A stretch of 64,000 nucleotides of DNA, taken from the NCBI GenBank assembly GCA_963829085.1, contig CAWHHJ010000005.1, positions 328,486 to 392,485 of the forward strand. Reading direction: 5' to 3'. Every line of letters starts with the position of its first letter. Position 1 is the first letter of the stretch. The notes beneath the pieces were generated by a model. It was not told the origin of the DNA, ran no database searches, and was given only the letters and a program-made list of their open reading frames with translations. Position numbers and translations under genes: made by a program. This DNA is from PALSA-1004 sp963829085 (GTDB lineage Bacteria; Pseudomonadota; Gammaproteobacteria; Burkholderiales; SG8-41). Positions 1-9,509 of the stretch are shown piece after piece.

Positions 1-971
1 TGGTGCGTCTGGTCGATGACCTGCTTGACGTCAGTCGCATTACGTTGGGCCGCGTCGAGCTGCGCAAACAACGCACCTACCTCGCGACCGTGATTCAGAA
101 CGCCGTTGAGACGAGCCGGCCGCTCATAGAGGCATCATCGCATGAGTTGACCGTCAACCTGCCGGCATCACCGGTGGTAGTCGATGCCGACAGCACGCGC
201 CTCGCGCAGGTTTTCGTCAATCTATTGAACAACGCCGCAAAATATACACCCGCGAACGGACGCATCATATTGACGGCCGTGACGGAAGGCAGCGATGTTT
301 GTATTAGCGTGCGGGACACCGGTATCGGCATTCCGCAAGAAATGCTCCCGCTCGTATTTGAGTTGTTCACGCAAGTCGATCGTGCCCTCGATCGCGCTCA
401 GGGCGGCCTCGGCATCGGCCTGACGCTCGTCAAGCGGCTGGTGGAAATGCACGGCGGGACGGTGGAAGCGCGCAGCGAAGGCGAAGGCCGCGGCAGTGAG
501 TTTGTCGTACGATTGCCGTTGGTGGCGACCGCGACGACACCGACGTTTCAAGCTGCCCAAGACGCAGATCCCGACGGAGGGCCGGGCAACCGCTGCCGCG
601 TACTTGTGGTCGATGACAATCGCGACGCGAATGACAGTTTGACGGCGCTGCTCCGGCTGCAGGGGCACATAACCGCTGCGGCATACGATGGGCTCGAAGC
701 AATCAGCGCTACCGAGCATTTTCATCCCGAGGCCATACTGCTCGACATCGGCCTGCCGAAACTAAACGGGTATGAAGCCGCTCGCCAAATCCGTAAGCAG
801 CCCGGGGGCGAGCGTCTGATGCTGATCGCGCTGACGGGCTGGGGCCAGGAAGAAGACCGGCGCCGCTCGCGCGATGCGGGTTTCGATCATCACCTGGTCA
901 AGCCGGCTGATCCGCTTGAATTGGAGAGGATTCTCGCGCCTTTACGCCGCAATTCTGTCGCCCACCCGTAG
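1..971 (+). CDS. Hybrid sensor histidine kinase/response regulator, C-terminal part (5' cut by window)
   Basis: Cytoplasmic signalling half of a two-component hybrid kinase. The frame is open from the window edge, so the sensor part and the phospho-accepting histidine lie upstream. Counting from base 3, residues 1-15 are the end of the dimerisation helix. An HATPase follows with N-box NLLNNAAKYT (73-82), G1 DTGIGIP (105-111) and G2 GGLGIGLTLVK (134-144). A receiver domain fills about 198-320 with the acidic pair DD (204-205), the phospho-acceptor Asp in LLDIGLP (about 248) and the conserved Lys in LVKPAD (about 299). All expected ATP-binding and receiver residues are present, so it should be active. 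The stimulus and output partner cannot be told from this fragment. Confidence 0.9.
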   Translation, partial: VRLVDDLLDVSRITLGRVELRKQRTYLATVIQNAVETSRPLIEASSHELTVNLPASPVVVDADSTRLAQVFVNLLNNAAKYTPANGRIILTAVTEGSDVCISVRDTGIGIPQEMLPLVFELFTQVDRALDRAQGGLGIGLTLVKRLVEMHGGTVEARSEGEGRGSEFVVRLPLVATATTPTFQAAQDADPDGGPGNRCRVLVVDDNRDANDSLTALLRLQGHITAAAYDGLEAISATEHFHPEAILLDIGLPKLNGYEAARQIRKQPGGERLMLIALTGWGQEEDRRRSRDAGFDHHLVKPADPLELERILAPLRRNSVAHP

Positions 972-1358
972 CGACCGGCGTTAATTTCCGGCGAGCCGTG
1001 CGCCAGTACTTGTCCGACGGCGACCGCTAGCACATGAAAGTGGTCCCCGCCGATAGCATTGCCGCTGTATGACTTCATAATGATGTGCGAGATGTGCCTG
1101 CGTATCTGGAGTAACTCCCATTCAATGTGATCAGATCGAGCGCGAGTTGAACAAGACCGCACCAGTGCGCCGCTAACGGAACTATCCAAAGGATTGAGCG
1201 ATCGAGCTTGCCATGTGTTTTCATTCAGACGTGACTGGTAATCTAACGCGCGACGCTACTCGGGCTGCTTCGTTCGGGCATTGCCTTAGCAAACATCCGA
1301 GAACCGGGCGCCGCATGGTTCAACGCGATATTTTGTTGTGCGCGGCGCGCTTGTGAAC
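972..1358. other. Intergenic stretch without recognised gene
   Basis: About 390 bases between the histidine kinase and the next plausible membrane protein. A 99-codon reverse frame at 890-1189 overlaps the kinase end and resembles nothing I know. I see no RNA gene, terminator or clear promoter. Confidence 0.4.
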
Positions 1359-1778
1359 ATGCGCGCGTACCCACTCGCGCGGGTCCAAGCCATTGGCGGA
1401 CGGGTATGGTCGGCGGCGCTGGTCGTTTCGGGTGTCGCCTTGGTGGTCTGGGCAACGATCGTACTCAGTGCTCAGGCGGTGTATTGGGTGAAGACAGGTG
1501 TTTGGGTCCCGATCAATGTGTTTCACGCTGCCTTTCTCAATGCGGCAGTCACGGCCGGTCAACCGCTTGTCGTGACCCTCGTATCGATTGAAAACGGACT
1601 GGCGCGACTTGTGCTCTCGCTGCCGTCGATTGAATTCAAACAAGCAATCATAGGAGCTTTGGACGCGGTGCCTTTTGCCGCCAGCCTGTACGGCACCGGA
1701 GGCATTCTGTTGTACTTGAGCAGGGAAGGAACGATGTACGAAAGGACCGTCGCCGCACGTCGCACCCTGCGTGCGTGA
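1359..1778 (+). CDS. Hypothetical membrane protein
   Basis: Unrecognised protein of 139 residues. I start it at the ATG at 1359; a GTG at 1338 in the same frame is possible but adds only seven residues. A strong hydrophobic segment lies near residues 17-40 (SAALVVSGVALVVWATIV inside it), with a second weaker one near 115-130, and a basic C-terminus. It stands alone between the kinase and a secreted protein. Codon use and length suggest a real gene, but no family is recognised and no function is offered. Confidence 0.45.
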   Translation: MRAYPLARVQAIGGRVWSAALVVSGVALVVWATIVLSAQAVYWVKTGVWVPINVFHAAFLNAAVTAGQPLVVTLVSIENGLARLVLSLPSIEFKQAIIGALDAVPFAASLYGTGGILLYLSREGTMYERTVAARRTLRA

Positions 1779-1847
1779 ATTCAATGAGGGCAACCGCACT
1801 CGTGGAACCCTCCGGTCGGCGCCAAGGGAGTCGACACGCTGCCACTG

Positions 1848-2324
1848 ATGCCGATAAGATATTCATCGTCCGCATGCGGGAGGCAAGTCGTGCGCAATGG
1901 CATCACTGCGTGTCTATCGCTGCTGTGCTCGATCGGGGCACATGCCCAGCCAGCATTATCCGAGCGCGCAAACCGGTTTGATGGCAACTGGGACGTGCGC
2001 ATCTATTGTCCCTCTAACAGCGAGGAATCGGGCGCCAAGGGCTACACGTTTGAATTTCCCGCCACCGTTGTGAACGGCGAGCTATCCGGCTCGCACGGTG
2101 AAGAGGGATCAGCAGGTTCTCTTCATATCGAAGGCCCGATCAACTCTGATGGAACCGCCGAACTCCACGCGCGGGGCCGCACCAATAATCCCGATTACGC
2201 GGTGAACAAGCCGTCTCGAGGCTCCGCGTACACGTATCGCATCAAAGCGCAGTTCGACGAGAAGGGCGGCAAGGGCAGCCGCATGGAGGCGCGAGTATGC
2301 AACTTCACGTTCAAAAAGCGCTGA
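1848..2324 (+). CDS. Hypothetical secreted protein
   Basis: 158 residues with an N-terminal export signal: a basic start, a hydrophobic stretch (ITACLSLLCSIGAHA, about 19-33) and an Ala-x-Ala-like cleavage site. The mature part begins with a FDGNWDVRIYCPS-type motif typical of small periplasmic proteins of unknown function in Burkholderiales and rhizobia, which have a WDV pattern and two cysteines; here the cysteines are in IYCPS and near the end in RVCNF. It is probably a small beta-rich periplasmic protein with one disulfide. It converges on a reverse-strand gene 10 bases away. Function is unknown. Confidence 0.6.
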   Translation: MPIRYSSSACGRQVVRNGITACLSLLCSIGAHAQPALSERANRFDGNWDVRIYCPSNSEESGAKGYTFEFPATVVNGELSGSHGEEGSAGSLHIEGPINSDGTAELHARGRTNNPDYAVNKPSRGSAYTYRIKAQFDEKGGKGSRMEARVCNFTFKKR

Positions 2325-2334
2325 TTCCGTTCGA

Positions 2335-2948
2335 CTACGCCGTCGCTTGACCGGCAACGGAGGAGTGGACATTTGTCTGCGCGAGTGCGGCTCGCAACCG
2401 CCAGCGTCCGGCAGCGAGAATAATGTAGATTCCGCCAATCTCGAACAACCAGTTCATCTTAATGCCGATATATTCAGAGTTGATGAGCGCGTCGACATGA
2501 TGAAACGAAGCGGCACGCAGAACGACAAAGGCGAGCAGACATACGCTGCCTACGAGGGCGAGAACGGTCGCTGCATGCACTTTGCGAGCGTAGATTGCCG
2601 CACCTGCAACTGCTAGTCCGGCGCAGACAGCGATGGTATAGATAAACTCTTTTTGGTACTTCATGGCGGCGCACATACCAGCCCTGTTGGACTGCAATCA
2701 TGCGGCCGATCTCCGTCAGCGCCGACTGCAGGTCCAGTTGTTTGTTAATTCCCAACGCTAGCAAGCCCAAGGCAAGAATCCGCCACAGTGTCGCTTCGCG
2801 CGGCTTCATCAAGATGTGAATGCCTCTTCACAAGTCGGTAGCTTTGCCAGGCGCCCAACGCATATAAGCCAACAGTGACCCAGCCGATAATCGTCGGATC
2901 ACCGATACCCGGCGACCAGCGCCCGATCCAGCCATCACTTACTGTCAT
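2335..2948 (-). pseudogene. Small multi-pass membrane protein, broken by two frameshifts
   Basis: Three reverse-strand frames join into one protein. The first (from 2948) has WSPGIGDPTIIGW and a first membrane segment. The second (about 2700-2815) has ALGLLALGINKQLDLQ. The third (2335 to about 2665) carries three more hydrophobic segments. Proteins with the SPGIGDPT and LGINKQLDLQ signatures form a known uncharacterised membrane family, and the motifs appear here in family order, so the breaks near 2815 and 2670 are single-base shifts inside one gene. Frameshift or sequencing error cannot be separated from this sequence alone. Function is unknown. Confidence 0.6.
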
Positions 2949-3112
2949 TTACAAGTATCAGTTTTATAGTGCTGGTTTTATTTAGGTTTTACATTAGCAG
3001 CAACGCACGCCTGACAACAGTATAAGAATTAAATGCAGCAATTTGTCCTTATTTCGCGACACCGCATACGTTCATGCTAGTTGCCGAGTGCGTAACCCTG
3101 CGGAGGGTAGCC

Positions 3113-3361
3113 ATGAATGGACTGCATGAACCATGTTTGCGTATAGCGCATGGCCTCGCCGTCGCAGCGGCGCTATGCGGACTGTATCTCATGATCGTTG
3201 AGTCAATTGACCTCGGGCTTTACGGCATGATGCTCTTCGGCCTGGCGCTCGGTGTTGAAGTGATTGTCGGCGTGCATTGCCACGACGAGCACGCAAAAGC
3301 ACACGGAGCATCCAGTTGTCCGATGAGTGACACGCGCCCGCTTGAGCATCGTCACCATTGA
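3113..3361 (+). CDS. Small hypothetical membrane protein with His-rich tail
   Basis: 82 residues from the ATG at 3113, which follows GGAGGGTAGCC; an upstream in-frame start at 3074 has no such site. Two hydrophobic segments (about 13-30 and 35-55) precede a polar tail with HCHDEHAKAH and a final HRHH, which could bind metal. No known family is recognised. The good ribosome site and codon pattern support a real gene. Confidence 0.5.
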   Translation: MNGLHEPCLRIAHGLAVAAALCGLYLMIVESIDLGLYGMMLFGLALGVEVIVGVHCHDEHAKAHGASSCPMSDTRPLEHRHH

Positions 3362-3789
3362 AATGACTTCCCGGCACATCGGCTGGATTTGAATAGCGCG
3401 CAGCGACTAACCTGTAGAAGCTACAGTTCGTCGTCTTCCTACAGTCGGGGCTCGTGCAGACGGCAGCGGAGTTATAAGCTGCGACGGACCAACAGCGGAA
3501 CAGCAATTTTCGTTTGCTACGGACAAAATACCTATAGAGTTAAGCGCACAACAACCGAAACTGAACACAGTTTCGACGACCCCATAATCAGAAAAATATG
3601 TTGCATGAGTTGCAGTGTTCGCCTTAGCGCCTGGACAGTGACGTCCTCGAACGTCTGCGTACATGGAGCGGGCGCTGTGTACCAATGCATTTTGCAACGG
3701 CCCTCGGCCTGCAGCCTGCGCTATCCGCTGCGCTTTATTTGCAGCAATCCCGTGACCTGGTCCGAGCAAGTCATCGACGGAGTTTTCCG
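3362..3789. other. Intergenic stretch without supported gene
   Basis: About 430 bases before the PAS/EAL gene. Overlapping frames on both strands (3389-3793 plus, 3407-3769 minus) show no signal peptide, domain or ribosome site that I can support. The promoter of the downstream gene is presumably here, but I cannot point to it. Confidence 0.35.
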
Positions 3790-5431
3790 ATGAATGGCGG
3801 CACTTATGAAAAGGTCACCGCTGCGCTAGCTTGTAACGAAGCGACGGTCAGCACCCCTGACATCTTGCCCGTGGCTGCGAACGGACGCCTGATAATAAAA
3901 CGTCCGGCAATCCCGCTTTGGTTGACAGCGGTCAGTCCAGCGCTCGCTACAGTGGCACTTGGCGGCGTTCTCCTGAGCACGATCTACTTCACGCTGCTCG
4001 ACTGGCAGTGGGTCGCATTCCTGGGCGGGGTCCTGTTTGCTGCGCTGCTCGCGCTTGCCAGCCGCGCTTCGCAGGCCGAGTGGGCGATCTCGCGTCGCGT
4101 AGCAGAGCTTACCCGTGTGCGAGATGAGCTTAGCCGGGAGACGGCGGCCAAGATGCAGGCGGAGGCAGCGGCATGGCTGAGCATCAATCAACTGCGTCTG
4201 CTGAGCGACGCAATGACGGCGATGGTCGCCTATATCGACGCTGGTCAGCGCATACGCTTTCATAACCGGATGTTTCGTGAGTGGCTTGGATTACGCTCGG
4301 CTCTCGTCGATGGCCAACTTCTATGCGACGTACTCGGGCTTGGGGTTTATGCGGAAATCGAAGATAAGGTAGCGAGAGCCCTGGCGGGAGAGCAGGTTCA
4401 TTACGAAAGAACGCAAACCGTGGGCAAGACGTTGCCGCGGGATCTCAAGATCACCTACCTGCCTCACTTCGACGCCAATCGCAAGGTGATGGGCTTCCTG
4501 GCGTTACTGGAAGATGCCGCCGTCCCGACGTTTTCGCTTGAGCCGTTAGACGATGACGCTGTCAGGGCCGGTACCGAACACCGGCTGGCCCAAAATCCGT
4601 TGGTGGTAACCGATGAAGGCGGCCAAACGCTTTATCTGCGCTCGATGACCGAGCAGCTAACCGGTTGGAGCGACCCGCAGCAACGTCTGCGCCACGCGCT
4701 CGATAGCAACGAATTCCGATTGGTACTGCCAGGACATCGCTGCCGTTTTCGACGATTCGGTCCAGCAATGGGGCTACGAGATTCTGATCAGGCTAAAAGA
4801 AGAAGAGGAAAATCTGACACCTCCCGGTGCTTTCATTCCGGTCGCAGAGCAGTTCAACATGACGACGGATCTCGACTGCTGGGTTGTACGTAACGTACTC
4901 AGCTGGCACGGAGACCACCGGCGCAAAAGTCCCGCATGGACGAATTCAATCTACTTCATCAATCTGTTCACATCATCGATACACGACGCGAATTTCGTTG
5001 AATACGTGCGCAAGCAACTCGCCGATAATCAGGTACCGCCGCACGTATTGTGCTTCGAGGTGAGTGAGCAGGAAGCGGTCAGCGGCCACCCGGCCGTCGC
5101 CAAGTTTGTCGGCGATCTGCGCCGCATCGGCTGCCGCGTATCGCTGGGCGGATTCGGCGGAGGTAAGGTGTCATTCGATACCCTTAAACATTTGCCGGTA
5201 GATTTTCTGAAGATCGACGGCGATCTTGTCCGCAACGTAATCGAGGATCCCGTTAGTCAGGCGAAGATCAGGGCTATCGCGCGCGTGAGCAAAGTGATCG
5301 GCATGAAGACTATCGCTCAGTTCGCCGAAAGCGACCATGTCGTCAATATGCTTGCACAATTGCAGATCGACTACGCGCAAGGATTCGCGATTGGAAAACC
5401 GCGCTCAATAGATCAAGTCGTAGTTCTGTAA
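3790..5431 (+). pseudogene. Membrane PAS protein with degenerate EAL domain, one frameshift
   Basis: Probable cyclic-di-GMP signalling protein. The N-terminus has two adjacent membrane segments (about residues 40-90), then a coiled-coil linker and a PAS-like region. The first frame runs to about 4725; the EAL domain then continues in the next frame to 5431. The join LDSNEFRL / CQDIAAVFDD is exactly an EAL domain start, so a one-base change near 4722-4730 split a single gene. The EAL signature reads YEILIR instead of EAL/EVL. The metal-binding DDFG loop is replaced by LGGFGGG, while LPVDFLKIDG is kept. No GGDEF domain is visible. The domain is thus probably a catalytically dead c-di-GMP receptor or protein-binding module. 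The frameshift may be a sequence error. Confidence 0.7.
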
Positions 5432-5532
5432 ATCAAGAGGTTTCTGACGAGCCCCTGAGAGCGGGACGAGGCAGCTCAAACGCGAACTCCGGAGTCGCCC
5501 GTCCATCGTTCCGACGCAGGCCTCTGCTGGCG

Positions 5533-5997
5533 TTAGAATTTCGGTGTATTGCTCCCGCCGTCCCCGAAGCTCGTATGGACATCCGAAATCGAGCTCATGT
5601 CCTTGGCGCTGACTCCAGCGTGCATGCCGATTTCATCGGCGATCGACACAGAGGTGATGTGCTCGTGCGTGAAGTCCGGGGAAAGGTTCGCGACCGGATG
5701 ACCATCGCGCCATGTTGTTTCCAGCATATTCGGCAAATTGATTTGTGAAGAGTCGGTTGCTTTCGGCACCATCGGCTGTACGGACACGCGCAGGTCATCC
5801 AGTTGCTTGTGCATCTGCTCTATGCGCTTTTCTGCCGTTACTTCGTCGCTACCGGCGCCAAGCTCCCCGGTCGTTTTGTCACTGACTACAAACCGGCCAT
5901 TGTCGACTTTGGAAATCTCGTAGGGGTCGCGGAACTGTTCGTACGCGAGAAGAAAAGTTATGGCGAAACTGATTATCGCAAAGTGTGCAATACGCAT
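5533..5997 (-). CDS. Hypothetical exported or membrane-anchored protein
   Basis: 154 residues from the ATG at 5997 (MRIAHF...). A hydrophobic N-terminal segment (AIISFAITFLLAY) acts as signal or anchor, followed by a polar soluble domain of about 130 residues with a short predicted helix (AEKRIEQMHKQLDDLRV). No recognised family. It faces away from the VOC gene and converges on the EAL gene. Confidence 0.5.
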   Translation of the reverse strand: MRIAHFAIISFAITFLLAYEQFRDPYEISKVDNGRFVVSDKTTGELGAGSDEVTAEKRIEQMHKQLDDLRVSVQPMVPKATDSSQINLPNMLETTWRDGHPVANLSPDFTHEHITSVSIADEIGMHAGVSAKDMSSISDVHTSFGDGGSNTPKF

Positions 5998-6225
5998 ACT
6001 TCTCACCTTCCGCACAACGGCAAACATGTTTCAATAGATTCTATAGCCAATTGTAGTCCACGATCGACGTAAATATCCGCTCAACATCGCCCCGTAAATG
6101 CTTGGGCGCTATGATTTACAGTCGAAGCGCATCACGACAGCACTCCTGAAGGTTTAGTCCCGTATGGACGCACATCACTTCTTGAGGTTTTCGACATATA
6201 CCAGGTAGCGCTGAGAGCGTTGAGT

Positions 6226-6630
6226 ATGCAAGTAATTGTGAATATCGATGTCGATGATTTAGACAAGGCCATACAGTTTTATACGACGGCCCTGGACCTT
6301 CGGCTCAATCGACGCCTATTCGATAGCTCAGTGGCCGAAATGGTTGGGCCGACGGCGACGATACATCTTCTTTTGAAACCCGCCGGCACTGCTCCGTTTG
6401 ACTCATCAGGAGTCACTCGTCACTATCAACGGCACTGGACGCCTGTGCATTTAGACTTCGCCGTCGAGGACATTTCGGGCACCGTGGACCGCGCGGTTGC
6501 AGCTGGTGCAGTACTGCATGGCCAAATCGCAACCTACATTTGGGGACATCTGGCCACACTGAGTGACCCATTCGGTCATGGATTCTGCCTGATCCAGTTC
6601 ATCGACACCGGATATGACGCAGTGCGTTGA
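6226..6630 (+). CDS. VOC (glyoxalase/bleomycin-resistance fold) family protein
   Basis: 134 residues; the ATG at 6226 is preferred to the TTG at 6220. The opening IVNIDVDDLDKAIQFYTTA and the later VHLDFAVEDISGTVDRA are the two beta-alpha-beta modules of a VOC metalloprotein. The end LATLSDPFGHGFCLIQF is the usual closing strand, with a Gly instead of the common Glu ligand near it. Members bind a divalent metal and act as lyases, isomerases, dioxygenases or resistance proteins. The substrate cannot be inferred. It lies convergent to exonuclease III with a 9-base gap. Confidence 0.8.
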   Translation: MQVIVNIDVDDLDKAIQFYTTALDLRLNRRLFDSSVAEMVGPTATIHLLLKPAGTAPFDSSGVTRHYQRHWTPVHLDFAVEDISGTVDRAVAAGAVLHGQIATYIWGHLATLSDPFGHGFCLIQFIDTGYDAVR

Positions 6631-6638
6631 CTGAGAGG

Positions 6639-7496
6639 TTAGCGCGGAGCGCCGGTCCGGGTCGTCTCCTGGTTTTGACCGGATCGCTTGTCCGTACCCT
6701 TGCTGACAACAATCCAGGTCGGCGCATGGTCGCTTGCACCAGGCACGCCGCGTACGGACTTATCGACGTTTGCATCGATCAGACGTGCCGAAAGCTGAGG
6801 ATTAAGGAGTAGGTGGTCGATGCGCAGGCCTGCATCCCGCTCCCAGCGCTTTCGCATATAGTCCCAGTACGTGAAGATGCGATCCGTCGGATGGCGAGCC
6901 CGAATAGCGTCTATCCACCCAGGCTGCAACAAACGGCGGAAAGCCTCGCGGCTTTGCGGTTGCACGAGGGCGTCATCGTCGTAGGAAGTGGTGGCATAGA
7001 TGTCTGCTTCAGTGGGAACGACGTTATAGTCCCCCGCAAGAACGACTGGCGTGTCGCTCGTATATAAACTCGAGGCATGCGAGATAAGGCGGTCGAGCCA
7101 GGCGAGCTTGTAATCGAATTTAGGGCCTGGCTGGGGATTGCCGTTAGGTGCGTAGATGCATCCCACCACGATGTCGCCTACGGTCGCCTGGATATAACGA
7201 GCCTGAACATCGTCGTCGTCTCCGGGTAATCCGCGTTGGACTTGGGAGGGCTGCGTTCCGCGGGCGAGAATGGCGACGCCGTTGTAGCGCGGTTTCTGTC
7301 CTTGCCAGACGGCGCCGTAGCCAGCGTTATGTATCTCTTCGACCGGAAACTCGTCGTGGTAGATACGCAATTCCTGTAAGCACACGACATCGGGTTTGGC
7401 GGTGTCGAGCCACTCCAGGAGTCGCGGAAGTCGATTGCGGATGCTATTGATGTTAAACGTGGCGATCTTCGTCGCCACTGATTTTTTGGCATTCAA
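6639..7496 (-). CDS. xthA: Exodeoxyribonuclease III (AP endonuclease)
   Basis: 285 residues, normal length for the ExoIII/ExoA branch of the endonuclease-exonuclease-phosphatase superfamily. It cleaves DNA 5' of abasic sites and degrades duplex DNA 3' to 5'. Catalytic motifs are present in order: metal Glu in VVCLQELR (about 42), GDYNVVPTE with the catalytic Asp-Asn pair (about 155), RIDHLLLNP, and the terminal GASDHAPTWI with the catalytic His. The Lys-rich start MNAKKSVATKIATFNINS is typical. It reads toward the VOC gene and appears monocistronic. Confidence 0.93.
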   Translation of the reverse strand: MNAKKSVATKIATFNINSIRNRLPRLLEWLDTAKPDVVCLQELRIYHDEFPVEEIHNAGYGAVWQGQKPRYNGVAILARGTQPSQVQRGLPGDDDDVQARYIQATVGDIVVGCIYAPNGNPQPGPKFDYKLAWLDRLISHASSLYTSDTPVVLAGDYNVVPTEADIYATTSYDDDALVQPQSREAFRRLLQPGWIDAIRARHPTDRIFTYWDYMRKRWERDAGLRIDHLLLNPQLSARLIDANVDKSVRGVPGASDHAPTWIVVSKGTDKRSGQNQETTRTGAPR

Positions 7497-7725
7497 TTCT
7501 GTGACACGCTAAGAACTTTGCAGCTACGCTTCACTGTTTAATTGCGCCACATTGTATTGCACTTCCCTACAGCGTAGGCGCGTCCCGTCACGCGCATTGG
7601 CGCGACGCAGGCACGATCCCGTCGAGCTTCTTATGATGGACGCTTCAGCAGGTTGGATGTTTGTTCCGCCCACAAGGGCGCCATGACGTTAAGCGCGCGC
7701 CGCGTGCAGTGACGATCAGCAGTGA

Positions 7726-7863
7726 CTAGGGGAATCGCGAATGTAGCCAGTTTTTTCGATTCAGTTTCATTGATAAAGTCAGGCCGACGACTACTGACAC
7801 CAAGGAGAATCCAACTACCGCCACGACAGCGATTATGGTGAGCACCCACAGTGGTATCAACAT
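7726..7863 (-). CDS. Small single-pass membrane peptide (45 aa)
   Basis: A 45-codon frame starting at the ATG at 7863, preceded by AAGGAGGCAAT, a near-perfect ribosome site. Residues 2-32 are almost entirely hydrophobic (LTIIAVVAVVGFSLVSVVVG), followed by a basic tail SMKLNRKNWLHSR. It is too short for ordinary gene calling, but the spacing, start and membrane pattern argue for a real small membrane protein. No family recognised. Confidence 0.5.
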   Translation of the reverse strand: MLIPLWVLTIIAVVAVVGFSLVSVVVGLTLSMKLNRKNWLHSRFP

Positions 7864-8418
7864 ATTGCCTCCTTGTCAGCTCAGCGCGTTTGCACAGCAT
7901 GTATCCTACGCCGGCGTTCTATGTGTGCAATAGACCAATGGGCATAAGCTGTTCTCGCAGAAGGCTGGCGATGGCCGCTCTCTTACTGCATCTTAACGAT
8001 AGTATGCGCGGGCGTCTGCGCGAGCTTGGTGGTGTTCGAGATTTGCAATGAAACTACAGGTGACGAGCGCCGTAGATCGTGTAATGTGTGGTGCGTCAGT
8101 GGCCGCCAAAAAGCGCCCCGGATGGAGCTGCCTCCAATTTCGCTAACAGCGTCGCGAAGAGGGCATCAGTTAGTAAGTAACAAGTAGGGTGCTACAAACC
8201 AAACAGCACCCATAATGATTAACAACGCCGCCGGCAAGACAATATATATTCGACGACTGACCGCCGTCGGATTCCGCACTCACGGGCGCCTAGCGCTGGA
8301 AACGGGCATTCGGTTCCTTCGTTCCATTCGTCGTCATTAACACCGTTTAAGTGACTCGTCGCAATAGCCCGTTATGATCACTGCGGTCCTGTCGAGCGAT
8401 GGTGCCATGATCTAAGTG
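7864..8418. other. Intergenic stretch
   Basis: About 550 bases between the small membrane peptide and the RES gene end. It begins with the promoter side of the small peptide. I see no convincing gene, tRNA or strong hairpin. Confidence 0.35.
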
Positions 8419-9330
8419 CTAAGTCGCGACGCGCCACGCTGGTGTGTCGACCGGAAATGTAAACCCGGTTGTGACTGAAAAAATAGACGGCTCTAACGGT
8501 GCAGCCCAATCAATTGAGCCATCGGTGCCAAAGCCATGTGTGGGGCGTTGCCATGACCGGTCGACAACACCATGTCCGTACGATCGCACGACATGGCATA
8601 CGCCCGTGAGAAGCACCTCGAAGCAATTGTCGAAAACCCGGTCTTGAACCGCGAGGTTCAACGAGGCGACGGTTTTGACGCTCGGATAAAGCACTGCGGT
8701 CGGCTGCAGAATGCCAAGAAAGTATCGTCCGACAACACTACTAAGCTTGTACAGAGAGTCGTCGGGCTGGCGAAACAACGCTGCTAAAAAAGCATCGGCG
8801 TACAACGTTTTCTTGATTATGGCTTCCGGAGTAGTCGCGAAAAATGCCGCTAGAGTGTCTTCAACATTCTTGGCAGGAAAGAAGAATCTGCCGGTATGAA
8901 AAAAATGTTCATACGCACCGATCACCAGGGCAGTTATCTGCACATCGGCGCGCGGACGACAAATGATGTATTGGATTGTTTGTCCTCCCGGCGGCAGCAC
9001 GACGGGCAATAGTTCGGCATCGACCGTTGCGCGATTCCACGACGCATAAAACACCCGTTCGCCGGGGCAACTGAATCGTCCGTATCTCGGACTAGGCTTT
9101 TGCGGATAAATCAAGTCGTAAAGACTATCTTTTATTGGCTCGACGGGCGCGAGCAGTCGGCCTCGGTGCCATATATTGCTTGTATCCAGGGAAATGCCGA
9201 GGCCTGTGTACGACGAGGCAATACCGAAGTCCCTGAATCGCGTTAACACCTCATCGTCCGAGCATGTCTCGAGATCGAGTGCTTTCAGTGCCGTAGCTTT
9301 TTTAACGACGTCGTGCATGGCATTGTCCAC
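8419..9330 (-). CDS. RES-domain protein
   Basis: 303 residues. The core IWHRGRLLAP, followed by RYGRFSCPGERVFYASWNR and TVDAELL, gives the Arg, Tyr and Glu pattern of RES domains, which in toxin-antitoxin systems degrade NAD+. The protein is longer than typical RES toxins (about 150-230), with a C-terminal region of about 130 residues that I do not recognise. RES toxins normally sit beside an Xre/MbcA-type antitoxin; none is visible on either side. It lies 180 bases from a tRNA scar, consistent with arrival on a mobile element. It may be a solitary RES enzyme rather than a toxin. Confidence 0.65.
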   Translation of the reverse strand: MDNAMHDVVKKATALKALDLETCSDDEVLTRFRDFGIASSYTGLGISLDTSNIWHRGRLLAPVEPIKDSLYDLIYPQKPSPRYGRFSCPGERVFYASWNRATVDAELLPVVLPPGGQTIQYIICRPRADVQITALVIGAYEHFFHTGRFFFPAKNVEDTLAAFFATTPEAIIKKTLYADAFLAALFRQPDDSLYKLSSVVGRYFLGILQPTAVLYPSVKTVASLNLAVQDRVFDNCFEVLLTGVCHVVRSYGHGVVDRSWQRPTHGFGTDGSIDWAAPLEPSIFSVTTGFTFPVDTPAWRVAT

Positions 9331-9509
9331 GTCGAGACACCGCTAGTACGGATGCGTTACGATTACCAGAGTCGTTCATGGCTTTCACGAATTCACCTGC
9401 GGCCAGTGCGCTATAGGCGGCGCCGACGCAATCGCATCGGTGGCGTCTTGTGCAGGTCCATACTTCCTTAGGCGAGACCGCCGCCCCTGCAGGCGAGTCA
9501 CTGTTGTTA

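Noticed and set aside
890..1189. 99-codon reverse frame after the histidine kinase
   Set aside because: Overlaps the kinase end and lacks a ribosome site or recognisable domain.
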